64,000 nucleotides of DNA from Phytopythium helicoides (GCA_024867545.1 JANFNE010000045.1:186001-250000); one strand, 5' to 3'. Numbered from the stretch's first letter, positions 1-10,040 are shown. The notes: generated by a model not told the origin, from the letters alone. Made by a program: numbers and translations.

Positions 1-437
1 GGATCCATGCGCAGCAGCCGCTCTACGTGCGAGCGGCTCGCGCGGTGCTCGCCCAGCGCGTAGTACGTCAGCGCGATCCAGTACAGGCACTCCTCTGTCT
101 CGACCTCCATCTCGAGCAGGTCTGTCCAGCACCTTGGTTCAGCCCCCATCTCTCTCTCAATCCGCCCCTGGCAGCAGCAGCGCACCCTCTAGCAAGCCGA
201 TGCCGCGGTGCTTGTCGTCCCGCTTGCGGCTCTTGGCCAGCGCGATGGCGTACCGCAGCTTGACCTGCGCCAGCAGCAACTCGCGTCGAATAAGCGCCTG
301 TCTCCACCGCCAGAGCGCCCCCAAGACGGCCGTCCAGGACCCACCGTGGGCGACGGATGGTCCCGCTCCTGCTCCCGCAGGTACTCGTCGCGCGCGGCCT
401 CGAGCTCCTCGGGCGAGAACCCCGCGGCGCGCTCCAT
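1..437 (-). CDS. FIS1: FIS1-like mitochondrial fission protein, 5' part (3 exons, runs off window)
   Basis: FIS1 is a tail-anchored outer-membrane protein of mitochondria and peroxisomes with a TPR-like helical bundle that recruits the fission machinery. The minus-strand model joins 345-437, 186-297 and 1-121, with introns at 298-344 (47 nt) and 122-185 (64 nt). All junctions are GT-AG and the phases agree. The joined protein starts MERAAGFSPEELEAARDEY and carries the FIS1 signature region KLRYAIALAKS followed by RGIGLLEDLLE. It continues into the second TPR helix pair (CLYWIALTYYALGEHRAS). The C-terminal membrane anchor lies outside the window beyond the BamHI-type GGATCC end. The start at 437 is the first Met giving a normal-length N-terminal arm. 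The exon reading is seen directly; the family call rests on TPR pattern and order, with no search. Confidence 0.8.
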
Positions 438-645
438 GCCTCCGGTGCCGCCGGTGCGGACCGCCCAGTGTGGCCTTGGGACTGCGCAAGCCGCGTTCTT
501 CAATCTCGAGGCTGGGCCGCGCCACATTCTGGACCGCCCCACATCTGCGATCTGATATCCCCACTTGGCCTTTGTATGCCGCGGAAAGTGAACCCATCGC
601 ACCGTGATGTCTCCCGCCACCTCCAGCTTCATTCCGCCATCGGCC

Positions 646-2283
646 ATGAGGCGCATGCTCGCCGCGCTGCTGGCGGCGCTGGCGCTGGTTAACGGCGCCA
701 GTGGTGGCCGCTACGAGAACGTCGCGCGGCTGCAGCTGCCCGCCGTGGACTTTGCGGCGCTGCGCAGCGACCGCGCGCTCGTCGACAAGCTGCAGCGCTT
801 CGGGACGGTCGCGCTGCGCGGACTCCCGGGATACCCAGAGCTGCGGGAGCGGTACCTGGCCGCTGCGGCTGCGTGCGCGCTGCAGGAGCGGACCAGGGTG
901 ACGAGGGACGGAGTTCTCCGCAGGGTGATGGACGACGGCACGGAGCGCTTCACCATGCTGTCGCTCGCGGGCGGAGAGGACCCGCTACCGCCGCACGTCT
1001 GCCCGGAGTTCCACGCGGTCAAGAGCGACTTTAGCGCGCTCGTGGAGCTTGGCGTGAGCGCTTTCAGTGAAGCAGTGGACGTGTGGATGTCAGGCTACGA
1101 CCGCGGCCGGGCTCCACTTCAGCGCCTGAGCGCGATTGTCGGTGAAGGACAGCAAATGGACCACTTCCACGCCTACGTGCCTCGTAACGAGAGCGATCCC
1201 GCAAGATCCAACTCGGGATTGAGAAAGAGTGAGGACTCGTGGGCGCTCGACATGCACTCAGATCTAGGCATCTTCATCGCGATGGCGCCGCCCACGTTCT
1301 ACGAGATCATTCAGATCGGCGATCGCGAAGTGCTCCATCCCGTCGACAACCCTGACGAGAACTCGGGACTCGTAATCCGAACGCCCGCCGGAGAGATTGC
1401 GCGACCAGAACAGCATCCGGGGGACCTGATAATCATGGTTGGCGACGGGTTCGCGGGCTGGACTGACCTGCCCGTAAAGATCCCAGCTGTTGTCCACGGA
1501 ATGGCCATGCCGGCAACGTGCCATTCGCTTCCGTTGGTGCGCGCGTGGTTTGGCAAGATGATTCTCCCGGCGCCAGATTTCCCGCTTCAAGGGAGAAACG
1601 AGACCTTTGGCACGTTCGCGAGCAACTTGAATGACCACTTCGCAGACATGGACTCGTACGCCGAGCGGTCTCTAGATGAGACGCGCGGATTTGCATCTGT
1701 CGCGTGCCCATCCATGACGACCTGGACCGCACAGACGGCGGTTTCGAGACGCCTAGATGCGACGACGTGTTCGTATCGGATTTGCGAGCCGATCCTGAAT
1801 AAGGACTATCGTGAGAGCTGCCAATTCTGGTGCAACCTTCACCAGCTCGGCAACAACCCGATCAACTGCGCCAAGCATTGCCGATGCAGTGAAAATCTTC
1901 TCGAGGAAAACGTATTCTTGTGCTGGAGCGGCTGCTTCGAGTATATCGATGACTGCCCGCACGAGAACCAGATGTGCGTCGGGGAAGCCGGTAATGACTT
2001 CGCGAATGTTACTTGCCGCGAGAAGCCATACACAGAAGAAGAGCGGGAGGAAATGGGAAGTATGGGCGGCTACATGGAGAGCAAGATGGCTGTCGACAGC
2101 AGTGGTAGCAGTGACGCCAGTGATGTTGACGGTTTTTCAGACACATCTTCAGAGATGTCGGATGCATCCTCGTTTGCATCCCCCGCATCTGAGTCTGCCG
2201 AGAGCGACAGTGCAGCAGACAGTGGGTCGTCTAGTGAGGGAACGGGCCAAGTCCATGGCATGGCGAGCATGTCAGGAATGTAA
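646..2283 (+). CDS. Secreted protein with possible 2OG-Fe(II) oxygenase-like core and acidic Ser-rich tail
   Basis: Single-exon gene of about 545 aa from the Met at 646 (MRRMLAALLAALALVNGAS), which gives a clean signal peptide; an upstream in-frame Met at 604 would bury it. The core has HSD at about residue 204 (ALDMHSDLGIF) and a distal His near 284 (VVHGMAMP) with an intervening PGDLIIMVGDG turn. This is the HxD...H layout of 2-oxoglutarate/Fe(II) or isopenicillin-N-synthase-like oxygenases. A Cys-rich stretch of about 90 residues follows. The last about 70 residues are rich in Ser, Asp, Glu and Ala. Signal peptide and cysteines suggest secretion. The oxygenase assignment is inference from spacing only; substrate is unknown. 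It could equally be a lineage-specific protein with a chance HxD motif. Confidence 0.6.
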   Translation: MRRMLAALLAALALVNGASGGRYENVARLQLPAVDFAALRSDRALVDKLQRFGTVALRGLPGYPELRERYLAAAAACALQERTRVTRDGVLRRVMDDGTERFTMLSLAGGEDPLPPHVCPEFHAVKSDFSALVELGVSAFSEAVDVWMSGYDRGRAPLQRLSAIVGEGQQMDHFHAYVPRNESDPARSNSGLRKSEDSWALDMHSDLGIFIAMAPPTFYEIIQIGDREVLHPVDNPDENSGLVIRTPAGEIARPEQHPGDLIIMVGDGFAGWTDLPVKIPAVVHGMAMPATCHSLPLVRAWFGKMILPAPDFPLQGRNETFGTFASNLNDHFADMDSYAERSLDETRGFASVACPSMTTWTAQTAVSRRLDATTCSYRICEPILNKDYRESCQFWCNLHQLGNNPINCAKHCRCSENLLEENVFLCWSGCFEYIDDCPHENQMCVGEAGNDFANVTCREKPYTEEEREEMGSMGGYMESKMAVDSSGSSDASDVDGFSDTSSEMSDASSFASPASESAESDSAADSGSSSEGTGQVHGMASMSGM

Positions 2284-2693
2284 ACATGAGCATGCATATG
2301 AGCGTTTTCTGTTAGTGCGACAGCGCTTGCTGCTGCAGGGATTCCCAGTGAACGAGGTCTCTTTTATCTGTCGGGGTGGACATCGATCTCATAAAGCGTC
2401 GCAAATGTTCACGCGACGGCGAGATGCTGGAGTTGGCCGTTCTGGTGCTAATTCTGATGACAAGGGCCACAAGATGAAGATAACGCACAGATTGCGATGC
2501 GTTCGATGGTTCGTTTATGATGTTACAACCATCCTTGGCGGATTTATAGGAATACCAGCCTCTTTGCTCCTGGCAGGGCAATCATTGAGGCAACTGAAAT
2601 TCAGCGTTGCGCTACTCATTTGCTCAGCTGAATTGGTAAAACCGATTTGCCATCCTCAAAAAGGTGATTTTCATAAGTGGAGAGTGGATGTTG
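2284..2693. other. Intergenic, downstream of the secreted protein gene
   Basis: No gene recognised. AT-richer than the coding DNA around it, consistent with a 3' UTR and spacer, and ends exactly where the duplicated TLC segment begins. Confidence 0.6.
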
Positions 2694-3439
2694 AGCCATC
2701 ATCGATACAGTGCATCATAGAGTTTTGTAAGGGGAATAATCGGATGATCGCTCGTTTATATCTTGAAAGCGTTCGCTATCAAGCAAAATCGGAGACATTA
2801 GATTGCCTTGAGAGTTTTTGTTTGCCCCAAGTCTTTTCGATAAGCGCGATGGACATCTCGGAAGAGCTGCATATGTCAATTCGTAAATCCGACTGTACGA
2901 GAGTTCATCAAGAAGAAGACTTTTTTTACCTGAGCATTCAGCAGGTTGATAAAAATGATGCCACCGAACGCCATGCCGAAGTGGAGCTGGATCAGGGGAA
3001 GGAACGCAACTAAGTTAAAAGAACTCCTCGATTCATGGAGATCCCAATAGCAGGCATGTACCTTTTGTACAAACAAGTCGCGCCCGCTGTAGGTCAGCCA
3101 AACAACCAGCATGTGAGGCACGGTGCGTGCCAGCGCGAACGCGGCCCACTGCGCCTGCCAAACAAGCCCAAGGGTAGGCGAGAAGCTGATTGACGAGTAG
3201 CCGCACATCGTCATGAGCTTCCGCAGATGCATGAAGGCCGAATGAAGCTCGCAAAGCAGTGCAAGACTCAGCAGCGGCACACCGACAGTCTTGACCAGCG
3301 CTGAGATGTAGCATATGAGGATTACAACATGGTGCACGACAATGCCCGGCGACTTGACATACAGCCGATGCAGCACGTAGTCCCACAAATCGTACGCAAA
3401 GTATCCCGTAGAGACCGCCGTGGTGATGAACTCGAGTGG
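2694..3439. repeat. Segmental duplicate of 8838-9583 (746 bp)
   Basis: This block matches 8838-9583 at a constant offset of 6,144 bp and I saw no mismatch on reading. It contains the 3' flank and the last about 187 codons of the TLC-domain gene. Homology stops abruptly at both ends (2693 G versus C; after the shared CTCGAGTGG). The near identity implies a very recent duplication, recent conversion, or an assembly artefact. Confidence 0.9.
2876..3439 (-). pseudogene. Truncated copy of the TLC-domain gene (C-terminal about 187 codons)
   Basis: The reading frame is identical to residues about 85-271 of the complete TLC protein at 9020-10040, including the stop at 2876. It lacks the signal-anchor exon, the first membrane segments and any promoter. 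At its upstream edge the frame runs for three codons into unrelated kinase sequence. Expression as a functional membrane protein is unlikely, although an internal start could give a product of up to 190 aa. Confidence 0.85.
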
Positions 3440-3677
3440 GGCCGTCAAGGTTCACATCAAGGCCGGGAGGCTTCCAGCGCGATCGCGCCGGACCTTCGGT
3501 CTGCATCGCTCGCTTCTGCACGACGGCGGTGAAGACGATACGTGTGGTGGCGATTTCTCAGACGAGCAGTGGGAGTTGGTGGAAGCCATGTGCACATTTG
3601 ACCCGGCCGACAGGATGGCGCTGCACGAAGCCAACTCGCGCATACTGCGCATGTACTTCGTTTATGGAACCGGATAG
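3440..3677 (+). pseudogene. 3' remnant of a TKL kinase paralogue
   Basis: About 79 codons read in one frame to a stop at 3675-3677 and align with the very C-terminus of the kinase at 3935-7333. Shared blocks are VKVH(I/V)KAGRLP, RTFGL, DEQW(E/D)LVEAMC and ANSRILR. No catalytic core precedes it; the sequence upstream is the duplicated TLC segment on the opposite strand. It is the scar of a tandem kinase copy whose body was lost. Confidence 0.85.
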
Positions 3678-3934
3678 TGTCGCCATGAAGCAATGAACAG
3701 GCCGATCTACTGCCTAGACAGTCGCACGCAGGGGTACATGTGTCCTCAGAGGTTCTTCATCTGCTCTTGTGCACCCATCGCCACTTATATGATTCACTGG
3801 TAGCGAGCGGCCGCATCCATTGTGGGAGTAGATAGTGCCAGCGCGAGGTGGCTCTATCTCACGCTTGATAGGTTTTCTTCCGTGGCGACTCCACGAGAAG
3901 AAAAATTCAGACCTTCGTCTGCTTTAGGAAGCGT

Positions 3935-6900
3935 ATGCTCGCAGTGGATCTCTTGCCCACACGTCGAACGGCCATGCAGCTAGCGTGGGCGCTGCTGTCG
4001 ATCCCGGCTGTGCTTATCACCGCTGCACTCTTGGTCTTCGCGCTCATTAACCACGGCTGCTCGTCTTGCCGCTCCAAGCACCGGGCAGAAGATACCGTCT
4101 ACTGGAGTGTCGTTCGCTCTCCTCCTCGAGAGCATGATCCCGTAGCTCATCGACCGCGATCTAGTCGTGATCGCTTTCTCAGCGACGACGATGAAGATCA
4201 CATGGAGTACTTATCCGTGCGTAGATGCAGGCCGCTGGCGAATGAGCCGCGGCAAACTTTCTTCGATGGCAACTCGTTCATCGGGAAGCGCACCGTTGAG
4301 CGCTGCCTTGACGCTTTACAGCATAGCGAGACGCAGATATCTCCGCCACGAGCGGTTGAACGCATGAGGCGGCTGTGCGACTTAGCAAAGAGTGTGTTTA
4401 TGGGTACAACCACAGGTGAACGGTGGAACTGGTTGACCGACATTGCACGGCTTCAGACGACGATAGCGGCGGCCATCAGCATCAACGGCATGCTGGACGC
4501 CATGGATTCCGGCCCGTACGGTCGTAGCGATTGGGAAGAGCGACTGGTAACGGAGGTAGCAACTGCGATCGAGCTGTACTCGAAGATGCTCGATCACGCA
4601 TTTTCTATCGCAGTCGCGATGCCGAAAGAAACAACTCAAGATAGCAGACAGCGCCAGCAACTGGCCCTATTGTTGTATCACGAATTAGAAGATCAAGAGC
4701 ACGGAGTGGTCCTCATGTTTCGTGGAGTGGTGACGCTCATGCGTCGTGCGCTGACCTTTGTAGCAGAAATCGGCAACCTCATAATCCCCGTCACTCAACC
4801 AGTGTGGATGGACCCATGTGTGCTACTTTGCAAGAACCCAAGCTGGAAGCTTGGCTTGATTGACGTCGGCGTGTCTGTCCTAACGGTGGATTCTCACTTC
4901 GCCGAAGAAGTTTGTATCAGGAAGGCTGCGCTGTGGCGCTCGTTGAGTCACCCAAATGTTGTCAAGCTTCAGGCTGCGTGCCTAAGTGACACGCCCCGTT
5001 TCGTCCACGAGCACGGGCAAGACATTGTGGGCTTTCTTCAGTCAGTCCCTGCGCCCAAGCTTGCGTTCACCCGGCTCTACGAGGCTTCACTGGGCCTTCA
5101 GTTCCTACACAACCGAGATATTGTGCTGTCGGAGCTTACGACCTCAGATCTGCTGGTCATCACCACGTCAAGGGCACGCTCAAGCAACGATCATTTTGTC
5201 GGCAAAATCAACGCCATCCATGCTGTGCCGTTGACATCGCAACACCCACCACTAATAGCGTCGTCAGCATCGGAAAAGAGCAAGCTGTGGCAATGGACAG
5301 CTCCAGAAAGGCGAAGTGGGGCAGCTGCAAGCAAGCCAGCCGATATATTCGCCTTTGGCATGTGCGTTCTCCATGTTTTGACCGGTCAGGAGCCATACGC
5401 GAGGGAGAAAACCAAAGCTGTTGAGGTGGTTGAAGCCGGACGAAGTTGGTGCTGCTGCGGTAGTGATCTCAGCAACAGCAACGAAGCGGCTGAGGACGCA
5501 GGTGATCAATGTTCGAGACAACAAGAGAGCACTATGGAGCTCCCTCGAACCATACAGTCTCTTGGTGGTGAAGCTCGTGAGCTAGTTCAGCGGATGTGCG
5601 CCTTCGACCCCCGTGCTCGTGTCTCCATTCTCTACGTTATTGAGCAGCTCCGCCGACTGAGTGAGAGCGAGCTCTCGTTGATGTCAAGTCGTGGTGGAAA
5701 ATATGTCGTGGAGGTTAGTCCCAAGCGTCTTCAATCATCAAATGTGTCGAGCCTCTTCGCGTTGCTTCCTCGCATCATCTACACGATGGACCTCATCCGA
5801 CAGCACTGGTCGACATGTGGAACCGCCCAATGTGGGCCAGTCAGTGCGATCGCTGTTTTTGATAGCGTTATCGTTCGAATCGACTGTCTCATCACCAGCT
5901 TCACAAAAGCTGTGCCAAGTCAAATTCCTGCTGCCGCCACGAAATCTCTTCTTGGTATCGTTCAGCGCCTAGAGCAGGTGCTGAGCTCGTCTGGGTCTGT
6001 GATGCGTGCGTCGACAGCGTCGCTATCGTGGTCATCCAGCTCGCTCAGCTCGCTCGTCAGTAGCCGCAAAGCTTTAAGTACCTGCCACTCGCTGCACAAA
6101 GATCTTGACTGCCTCCTGACTTCTGTGGACCCTATTCACGCGAGTGATCGGGTTCATTCGGATTGGCGAGTGAGGTGGAACACCTTCAAGGTCGTTGAAA
6201 GTTCCTGTCGAATGAGCCCTAGCTCGTTAGTCTCTAATAATCTGAGCACCGATGGATCCGACTGGATTATCCAAGTCGAAGCCAACACTCAGACCGAGGG
6301 CGCGGCAAGGGAGCACCTCACTGTGCTTCAGTTCGAGCTCGCTCATCATGCTTCAAGCTACTCCGACTCTTCGCTGACGCATATCAAAGCCGCAATAGAC
6401 GTGTTGGAACGCAGATTCGGCACCAACCAGTTGCCACCTTGGTTCATACCAAGCTATGAAGTCGACTTTAGTGAGCTTGATGCGTTCGCTGCGGGCTCAT
6501 TTGGCTCCATCCATCGAGGCAGATGGCTCGACACGGACGTTGTCATCAAGAAAGTATTCGCATCGGGTACTGCCGAAACGGATGAGGCTTATCAACTGAA
6601 CTTCGAGCGCGAAGCCGACATCTGGAGCGCCCTCAGCCATGAAAACGTTGTACAGCTCTACGGTGCGTGTCATCTTCGCGGTCAGCACTTCTTTGTGTGT
6701 GAGTTTGCGCCGCTATGCACTCTCGACACCTTTTTGCGAGTACGTCGCGAGCAGAAGTTCCAGCATCCGGGTGACAATGAGATCAATGTGTGGCAACTGC
6801 TGTATGGTGTTGGTTGTGGCCTCGCTTACCTTCACGACAACGGCATCGCGCACGGCGACCTCAAGTGCAACAACGTGCTCATCGGAGGCGACGAGACACC

Positions 6901-7333
6901 GAAGCTCACCGACTTCGGACTCAGTAAAATACCAAGCAATGCTACTGACGATGAAGATCTTGTTGGGGCGCTAGGCGCATACCGCTGGAAGGCACCTGAG
7001 GTGCTCCGGGGTGAAGTCAATGCGACGTTAACGGCTGACGTGTTCTCGTTCGGCATGCTGATTGTGGAGGCAGTGACGGGCGAGATACCGTGGGGCGGGG
7101 CCCTGCCCGACGCAGTTGTCAAGGTGCACGTCAAGGCTGGTCGGCTGCCATCACGCTCGGCCCGCACTTTTGGGCTCAACAATTTATCAGGAATGGGTGA
7201 GGTATTGAATGACGAGCAGTGGGATCTGGTGGAAGCCATGTGTCGCTATGATCCAGATGATAGAATGAAGTTACACGATGCCAACTCGCGCATCTTGCGA
7301 CTATCGCTTAAGCAAAATAAACTCCATGGTTAA
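3935..7333 (+). CDS. TKL-type double-kinase membrane protein (pseudokinase plus active kinase)
   Basis: Single-exon gene, 1,132 aa from 3935; the Met at residue 14 may be the true start because a hydrophobic anchor follows directly (residues about 15-40, AWALLSIPAVLITAALLV). Residues about 300-560 form a degenerate kinase domain. It has LSHPNVVKLQ and the DIFAFGMCVLHVLTG helix, but SELTTSDLL replaces the catalytic HRDxxxxN loop and no DFG is visible. Residues about 845-1110 form a complete kinase: glycine loop AAGSFGSIHRG, VIKK lysine, HGDLKCNNVL catalytic loop, DFGLSK, KAPEV and DVFSFGM. The Gly-Asp in HGD and the overall pattern fit tyrosine-kinase-like (TKL) serine/threonine kinases, which are strongly expanded in oomycetes. 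The pseudokinase probably regulates the second domain (inference). The upstream fragment at 3440-3677 shows it had a tandem relative. Confidence 0.92.
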   Translation: MLAVDLLPTRRTAMQLAWALLSIPAVLITAALLVFALINHGCSSCRSKHRAEDTVYWSVVRSPPREHDPVAHRPRSSRDRFLSDDDEDHMEYLSVRRCRPLANEPRQTFFDGNSFIGKRTVERCLDALQHSETQISPPRAVERMRRLCDLAKSVFMGTTTGERWNWLTDIARLQTTIAAAISINGMLDAMDSGPYGRSDWEERLVTEVATAIELYSKMLDHAFSIAVAMPKETTQDSRQRQQLALLLYHELEDQEHGVVLMFRGVVTLMRRALTFVAEIGNLIIPVTQPVWMDPCVLLCKNPSWKLGLIDVGVSVLTVDSHFAEEVCIRKAALWRSLSHPNVVKLQAACLSDTPRFVHEHGQDIVGFLQSVPAPKLAFTRLYEASLGLQFLHNRDIVLSELTTSDLLVITTSRARSSNDHFVGKINAIHAVPLTSQHPPLIASSASEKSKLWQWTAPERRSGAAASKPADIFAFGMCVLHVLTGQEPYAREKTKAVEVVEAGRSWCCCGSDLSNSNEAAEDAGDQCSRQQESTMELPRTIQSLGGEARELVQRMCAFDPRARVSILYVIEQLRRLSESELSLMSSRGGKYVVEVSPKRLQSSNVSSLFALLPRIIYTMDLIRQHWSTCGTAQCGPVSAIAVFDSVIVRIDCLITSFTKAVPSQIPAAATKSLLGIVQRLEQVLSSSGSVMRASTASLSWSSSSLSSLVSSRKALSTCHSLHKDLDCLLTSVDPIHASDRVHSDWRVRWNTFKVVESSCRMSPSSLVSNNLSTDGSDWIIQVEANTQTEGAAREHLTVLQFELAHHASSYSDSSLTHIKAAIDVLERRFGTNQLPPWFIPSYEVDFSELDAFAAGSFGSIHRGRWLDTDVVIKKVFASGTAETDEAYQLNFEREADIWSALSHENVVQLYGACHLRGQHFFVCEFAPLCTLDTFLRVRREQKFQHPGDNEINVWQLLYGVGCGLAYLHDNGIAHGDLKCNNVLIGGDETPKLTDFGLSKIPSNATDDEDLVGALGAYRWKAPEVLRGEVNATLTADVFSFGMLIVEAVTGEIPWGGALPDAVVKVHVKAGRLPSRSARTFGLNNLSGMGEVLNDEQWDLVEAMCRYDPDDRMKLHDANSRILRLSLKQNKLHG

Positions 7334-7406
7334 CTGCACCTTTCATCGAGAGGTTCATTGATAGACGTTCACATATCTTGAAGGCTAAAGGTGCCCTCTC
7401 TCGCAC

Positions 7407-8354
7407 TTAAAGACTTGCACGCGAGTGCGGCGCCTCGTAGTCGACGAACGGACCCTGGCCTTCGGCTGAGTCAGGGAGGTGGTTGCGCTTGCTCACTCGA
7501 AGGTGGTCCCATTCGACAGTCTCCTTCATCCCCGCTGTCTGGTAGATGTCGCGCATGTACTGCACAACGTTCTCCAGCTTGGTCAGCTTCTCGTGGTTCT
7601 CCTCCGTCAAAAAAGCGTCGACGCGAATCAGGTTGTGGAAAGCGCGCACATCAGCCTCCGTGATGCTGTCACCGACCAAGTACCGCTTGCTCGCGAGCAT
7701 CTCGTTCAGCTTGACGAGCGCCGCGTCGCCGCGCGCCTCGGCCGCCTTCTTGGCCTCCTCGTCCTTAGCGTAGAGGGTACCGTAGACTCCAGCTCCAATT
7801 TCAACAACAATGCCGTCGTTGACCTCGTTGAGCTCCTGCTCCAGCCCCGCCGGCACCAGCTCCACGTTCGACGGCACTAGCTCACGGAAACCAGTGTTCA
7901 GCGTGCGGAGAATGTCCGCCGACTCGTTCGACACGATCGTCTGCTTCTTCGTGTCCCACAGGATCGGCACCGTGAACCGACGAGGCTCCTTGTCCACCAT
8001 CTCGTACAGGTCGCGCGCGTACCGCACGTGGTTGATCGTGTCGGGGATGCAGCCAGCCGTCGAGTACTCCTTGCCATTGACGGCCGTGAGCGTCGGCTCG
8101 GTGGCCGGGTCGACGAACGTCCAGCCGAGGTGGGTGTCTTCCGGGTCGTTGGGCTTGGTCTTGTTGAAGATGGGGTGCGCCACCGACAGTCCGATGACGT
8201 TCTGAAGACCCTTGAGGTTGCGGGCGGCGAGTGCGCGGCAGGCGAACGGGCACGAGTAGGTGACGTAGAGGTGGTAGCGGCCGGCCTCGGCGGGGAACTC
8301 GGCGTCGGCGTTGGGCTCAATGTACGAGCGGTAGGGAGCAGGAGCGGCGGCCAT
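7407..8354 (-). CDS. Glutathione S-transferase, omega/xi-like (glutathionyl-hydroquinone reductase type)
   Basis: Intronless, 315 aa from the Met at 8354 (MAAAPAPYRSYIEPNADAE); the open frame continues further upstream but that part shows no domain. An N-terminal thioredoxin-like fold contains YSCPFACR with Cys at about residue 35, corresponding to the catalytic CPWA/CPFA site of xi-class and omega-class transferases. The region VPILWDTKKQTIVSNES matches the cis-Pro and glutathione-binding segment of that fold, and an all-helical C-domain follows (YLVGDSITEADVRAF). Enzymes of this class reduce glutathionyl-quinones in the cytosol. The exact class is inferred; membership in the GST superfamily is clear. 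Confidence 0.88.
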   Translation of the reverse strand: MAAAPAPYRSYIEPNADAEFPAEAGRYHLYVTYSCPFACRALAARNLKGLQNVIGLSVAHPIFNKTKPNDPEDTHLGWTFVDPATEPTLTAVNGKEYSTAGCIPDTINHVRYARDLYEMVDKEPRRFTVPILWDTKKQTIVSNESADILRTLNTGFRELVPSNVELVPAGLEQELNEVNDGIVVEIGAGVYGTLYAKDEEAKKAAEARGDAALVKLNEMLASKRYLVGDSITEADVRAFHNLIRVDAFLTEENHEKLTKLENVVQYMRDIYQTAGMKETVEWDHLRVSKRNHLPDSAEGQGPFVDYEAPHSRASL

Positions 8355-8837
8355 GGCGAGTCGATAGAGGAAGAGCTTGATGTGCCAACGAAGGTCAAAT
8401 TGGCGAGTGAGCGCAGCTGGAAAGCTGCTCGGCGACCGTCGCGTTGGACTGGAGCGCCTCGTCCTCGATCGCGTGATGGCCCATCCTGAGCGATGCGCGT
8501 CAGCAGGTGCCACTGGCACCGTGCCAGTGACGCATCCATTACATTTAGATTTAATATATTGCGCGTTACAAGACCGACAGGCATGGAGCAGGCTCGTGGG
8601 GGCTGTCGTCCGACACCTGCCATGTGATGAAGATTCGACGTATGCGAACACTACTTTACGCCAGGGACTAGCCATGCTCAGCCTAGCCCCCTAGTAAAAA
8701 GGTTACCGCGAAGACGTAATACATACGTACAGACATATTGCGCGTTCTACTCTAATTTTCCGATCCCGCTTGATTCAATCGATCGTGGCAAACCAACCTG
8801 ACAATCACCAAGGCTGTGTAAATCCATGTTTTCAAGC
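8355..8837. promoter_or_regulatory. Intergenic region between GST and TLC genes
   Basis: Probable promoter of the minus-strand GST gene followed by 3' flank of the TLC gene. No specific element is convincing, and its right edge is the breakpoint of the duplicated segment. Confidence 0.5.
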
Positions 8838-9583
8838 AGCCATCATCGATACAGTGCATCATAGAGTTTTGTAAGGGGAATAATCGGATGATCGCTCGTT
8901 TATATCTTGAAAGCGTTCGCTATCAAGCAAAATCGGAGACATTAGATTGCCTTGAGAGTTTTTGTTTGCCCCAAGTCTTTTCGATAAGCGCGATGGACAT
9001 CTCGGAAGAGCTGCATATGTCAATTCGTAAATCCGACTGTACGAGAGTTCATCAAGAAGAAGACTTTTTTTACCTGAGCATTCAGCAGGTTGATAAAAAT
9101 GATGCCACCGAACGCCATGCCGAAGTGGAGCTGGATCAGGGGAAGGAACGCAACTAAGTTAAAAGAACTCCTCGATTCATGGAGATCCCAATAGCAGGCA
9201 TGTACCTTTTGTACAAACAAGTCGCGCCCGCTGTAGGTCAGCCAAACAACCAGCATGTGAGGCACGGTGCGTGCCAGCGCGAACGCGGCCCACTGCGCCT
9301 GCCAAACAAGCCCAAGGGTAGGCGAGAAGCTGATTGACGAGTAGCCGCACATCGTCATGAGCTTCCGCAGATGCATGAAGGCCGAATGAAGCTCGCAAAG
9401 CAGTGCAAGACTCAGCAGCGGCACACCGACAGTCTTGACCAGCGCTGAGATGTAGCATATGAGGATTACAACATGGTGCACGACAATGCCCGGCGACTTG
9501 ACATACAGCCGATGCAGCACGTAGTCCCACAAATCGTACGCAAAGTATCCCGTAGAGACCGCCGTGGTGATGAACTCGAGTGG
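8838..9583. repeat. Source copy of the 746-bp segmental duplication
   Basis: Matches 2694-3439. Here the segment continues into an intact gene on the right, so this is the parental copy. Confidence 0.9.
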
Positions 9584-10040
9584 TGATACTTCGTTCACAA
9601 AGTCTCCGCGCAGCGAGTGTCCGAATGCAATCGCCGCCAGCGCTAAGAGTGAGGAGAGGGCCGAGTGCAACATGGACACGGCAGTGTTGCTCCACAGCCT
9701 CTGCTTCTCAACGTCAAACGCGTCGAAGGCCTTAACGCGAGACGCAACGACCGGAATGGCAGCAACTCGAACAATCGCGAAAACCTAGTGTCCCGCAACA
9801 TTGAAGTGAGCTTTTGGTACCGTGACGGATAAAAAAAACGGAGACATCGAACGAACCACAGACGACATGACGACGACCCAGAGCCGAGGGTCCGTGAAAA
9901 CCTGGTCCATTCACCACCACCACACTCGGTTCGCATGGAACTTTCACCTTCCACGGAGAAAAAGTAGAAAATCAATTGAGCACACGCACCATGGCGCCGC
10001 ACATGGCGACCCACGTGACGACTAGCAGCCGCGTGATCAT
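9020..10040 (-). CDS. TLC (TRAM-LAG1-CLN8) domain membrane protein, 2 exons
   Basis: Model: exon 1 9990-10040 (17 codons, MITRLLVVTWVAMCGAM) and exon 2 9020-9784, separated by a 205-nt GT-AG intron, giving 271 aa. Joining the exons completes a first membrane helix. The protein then has LWSNTAVSMLH, the usual entry to a TLC domain, and several helices including DLWDYVLHRLYVK, the HHVVILICY core, and ELHSAFMHLRKL. This arrangement resembles the TLCD1/2/4 family of ER or plasma-membrane lipid-modulating proteins. The substrate cannot be read from sequence. An ATTGGYCAAAA motif lies about 175 bp upstream. The intron is longer than most here, so exon 1 is less certain than exon 2. Confidence 0.82.

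Noticed and set aside
1811..3013. A 400-codon plus-strand frame across the end of the secreted-protein gene and the duplicated segment
   Set aside because: Its first part overlaps a real gene in another frame and its second part is antisense to TLC 3' sequence; no domain.
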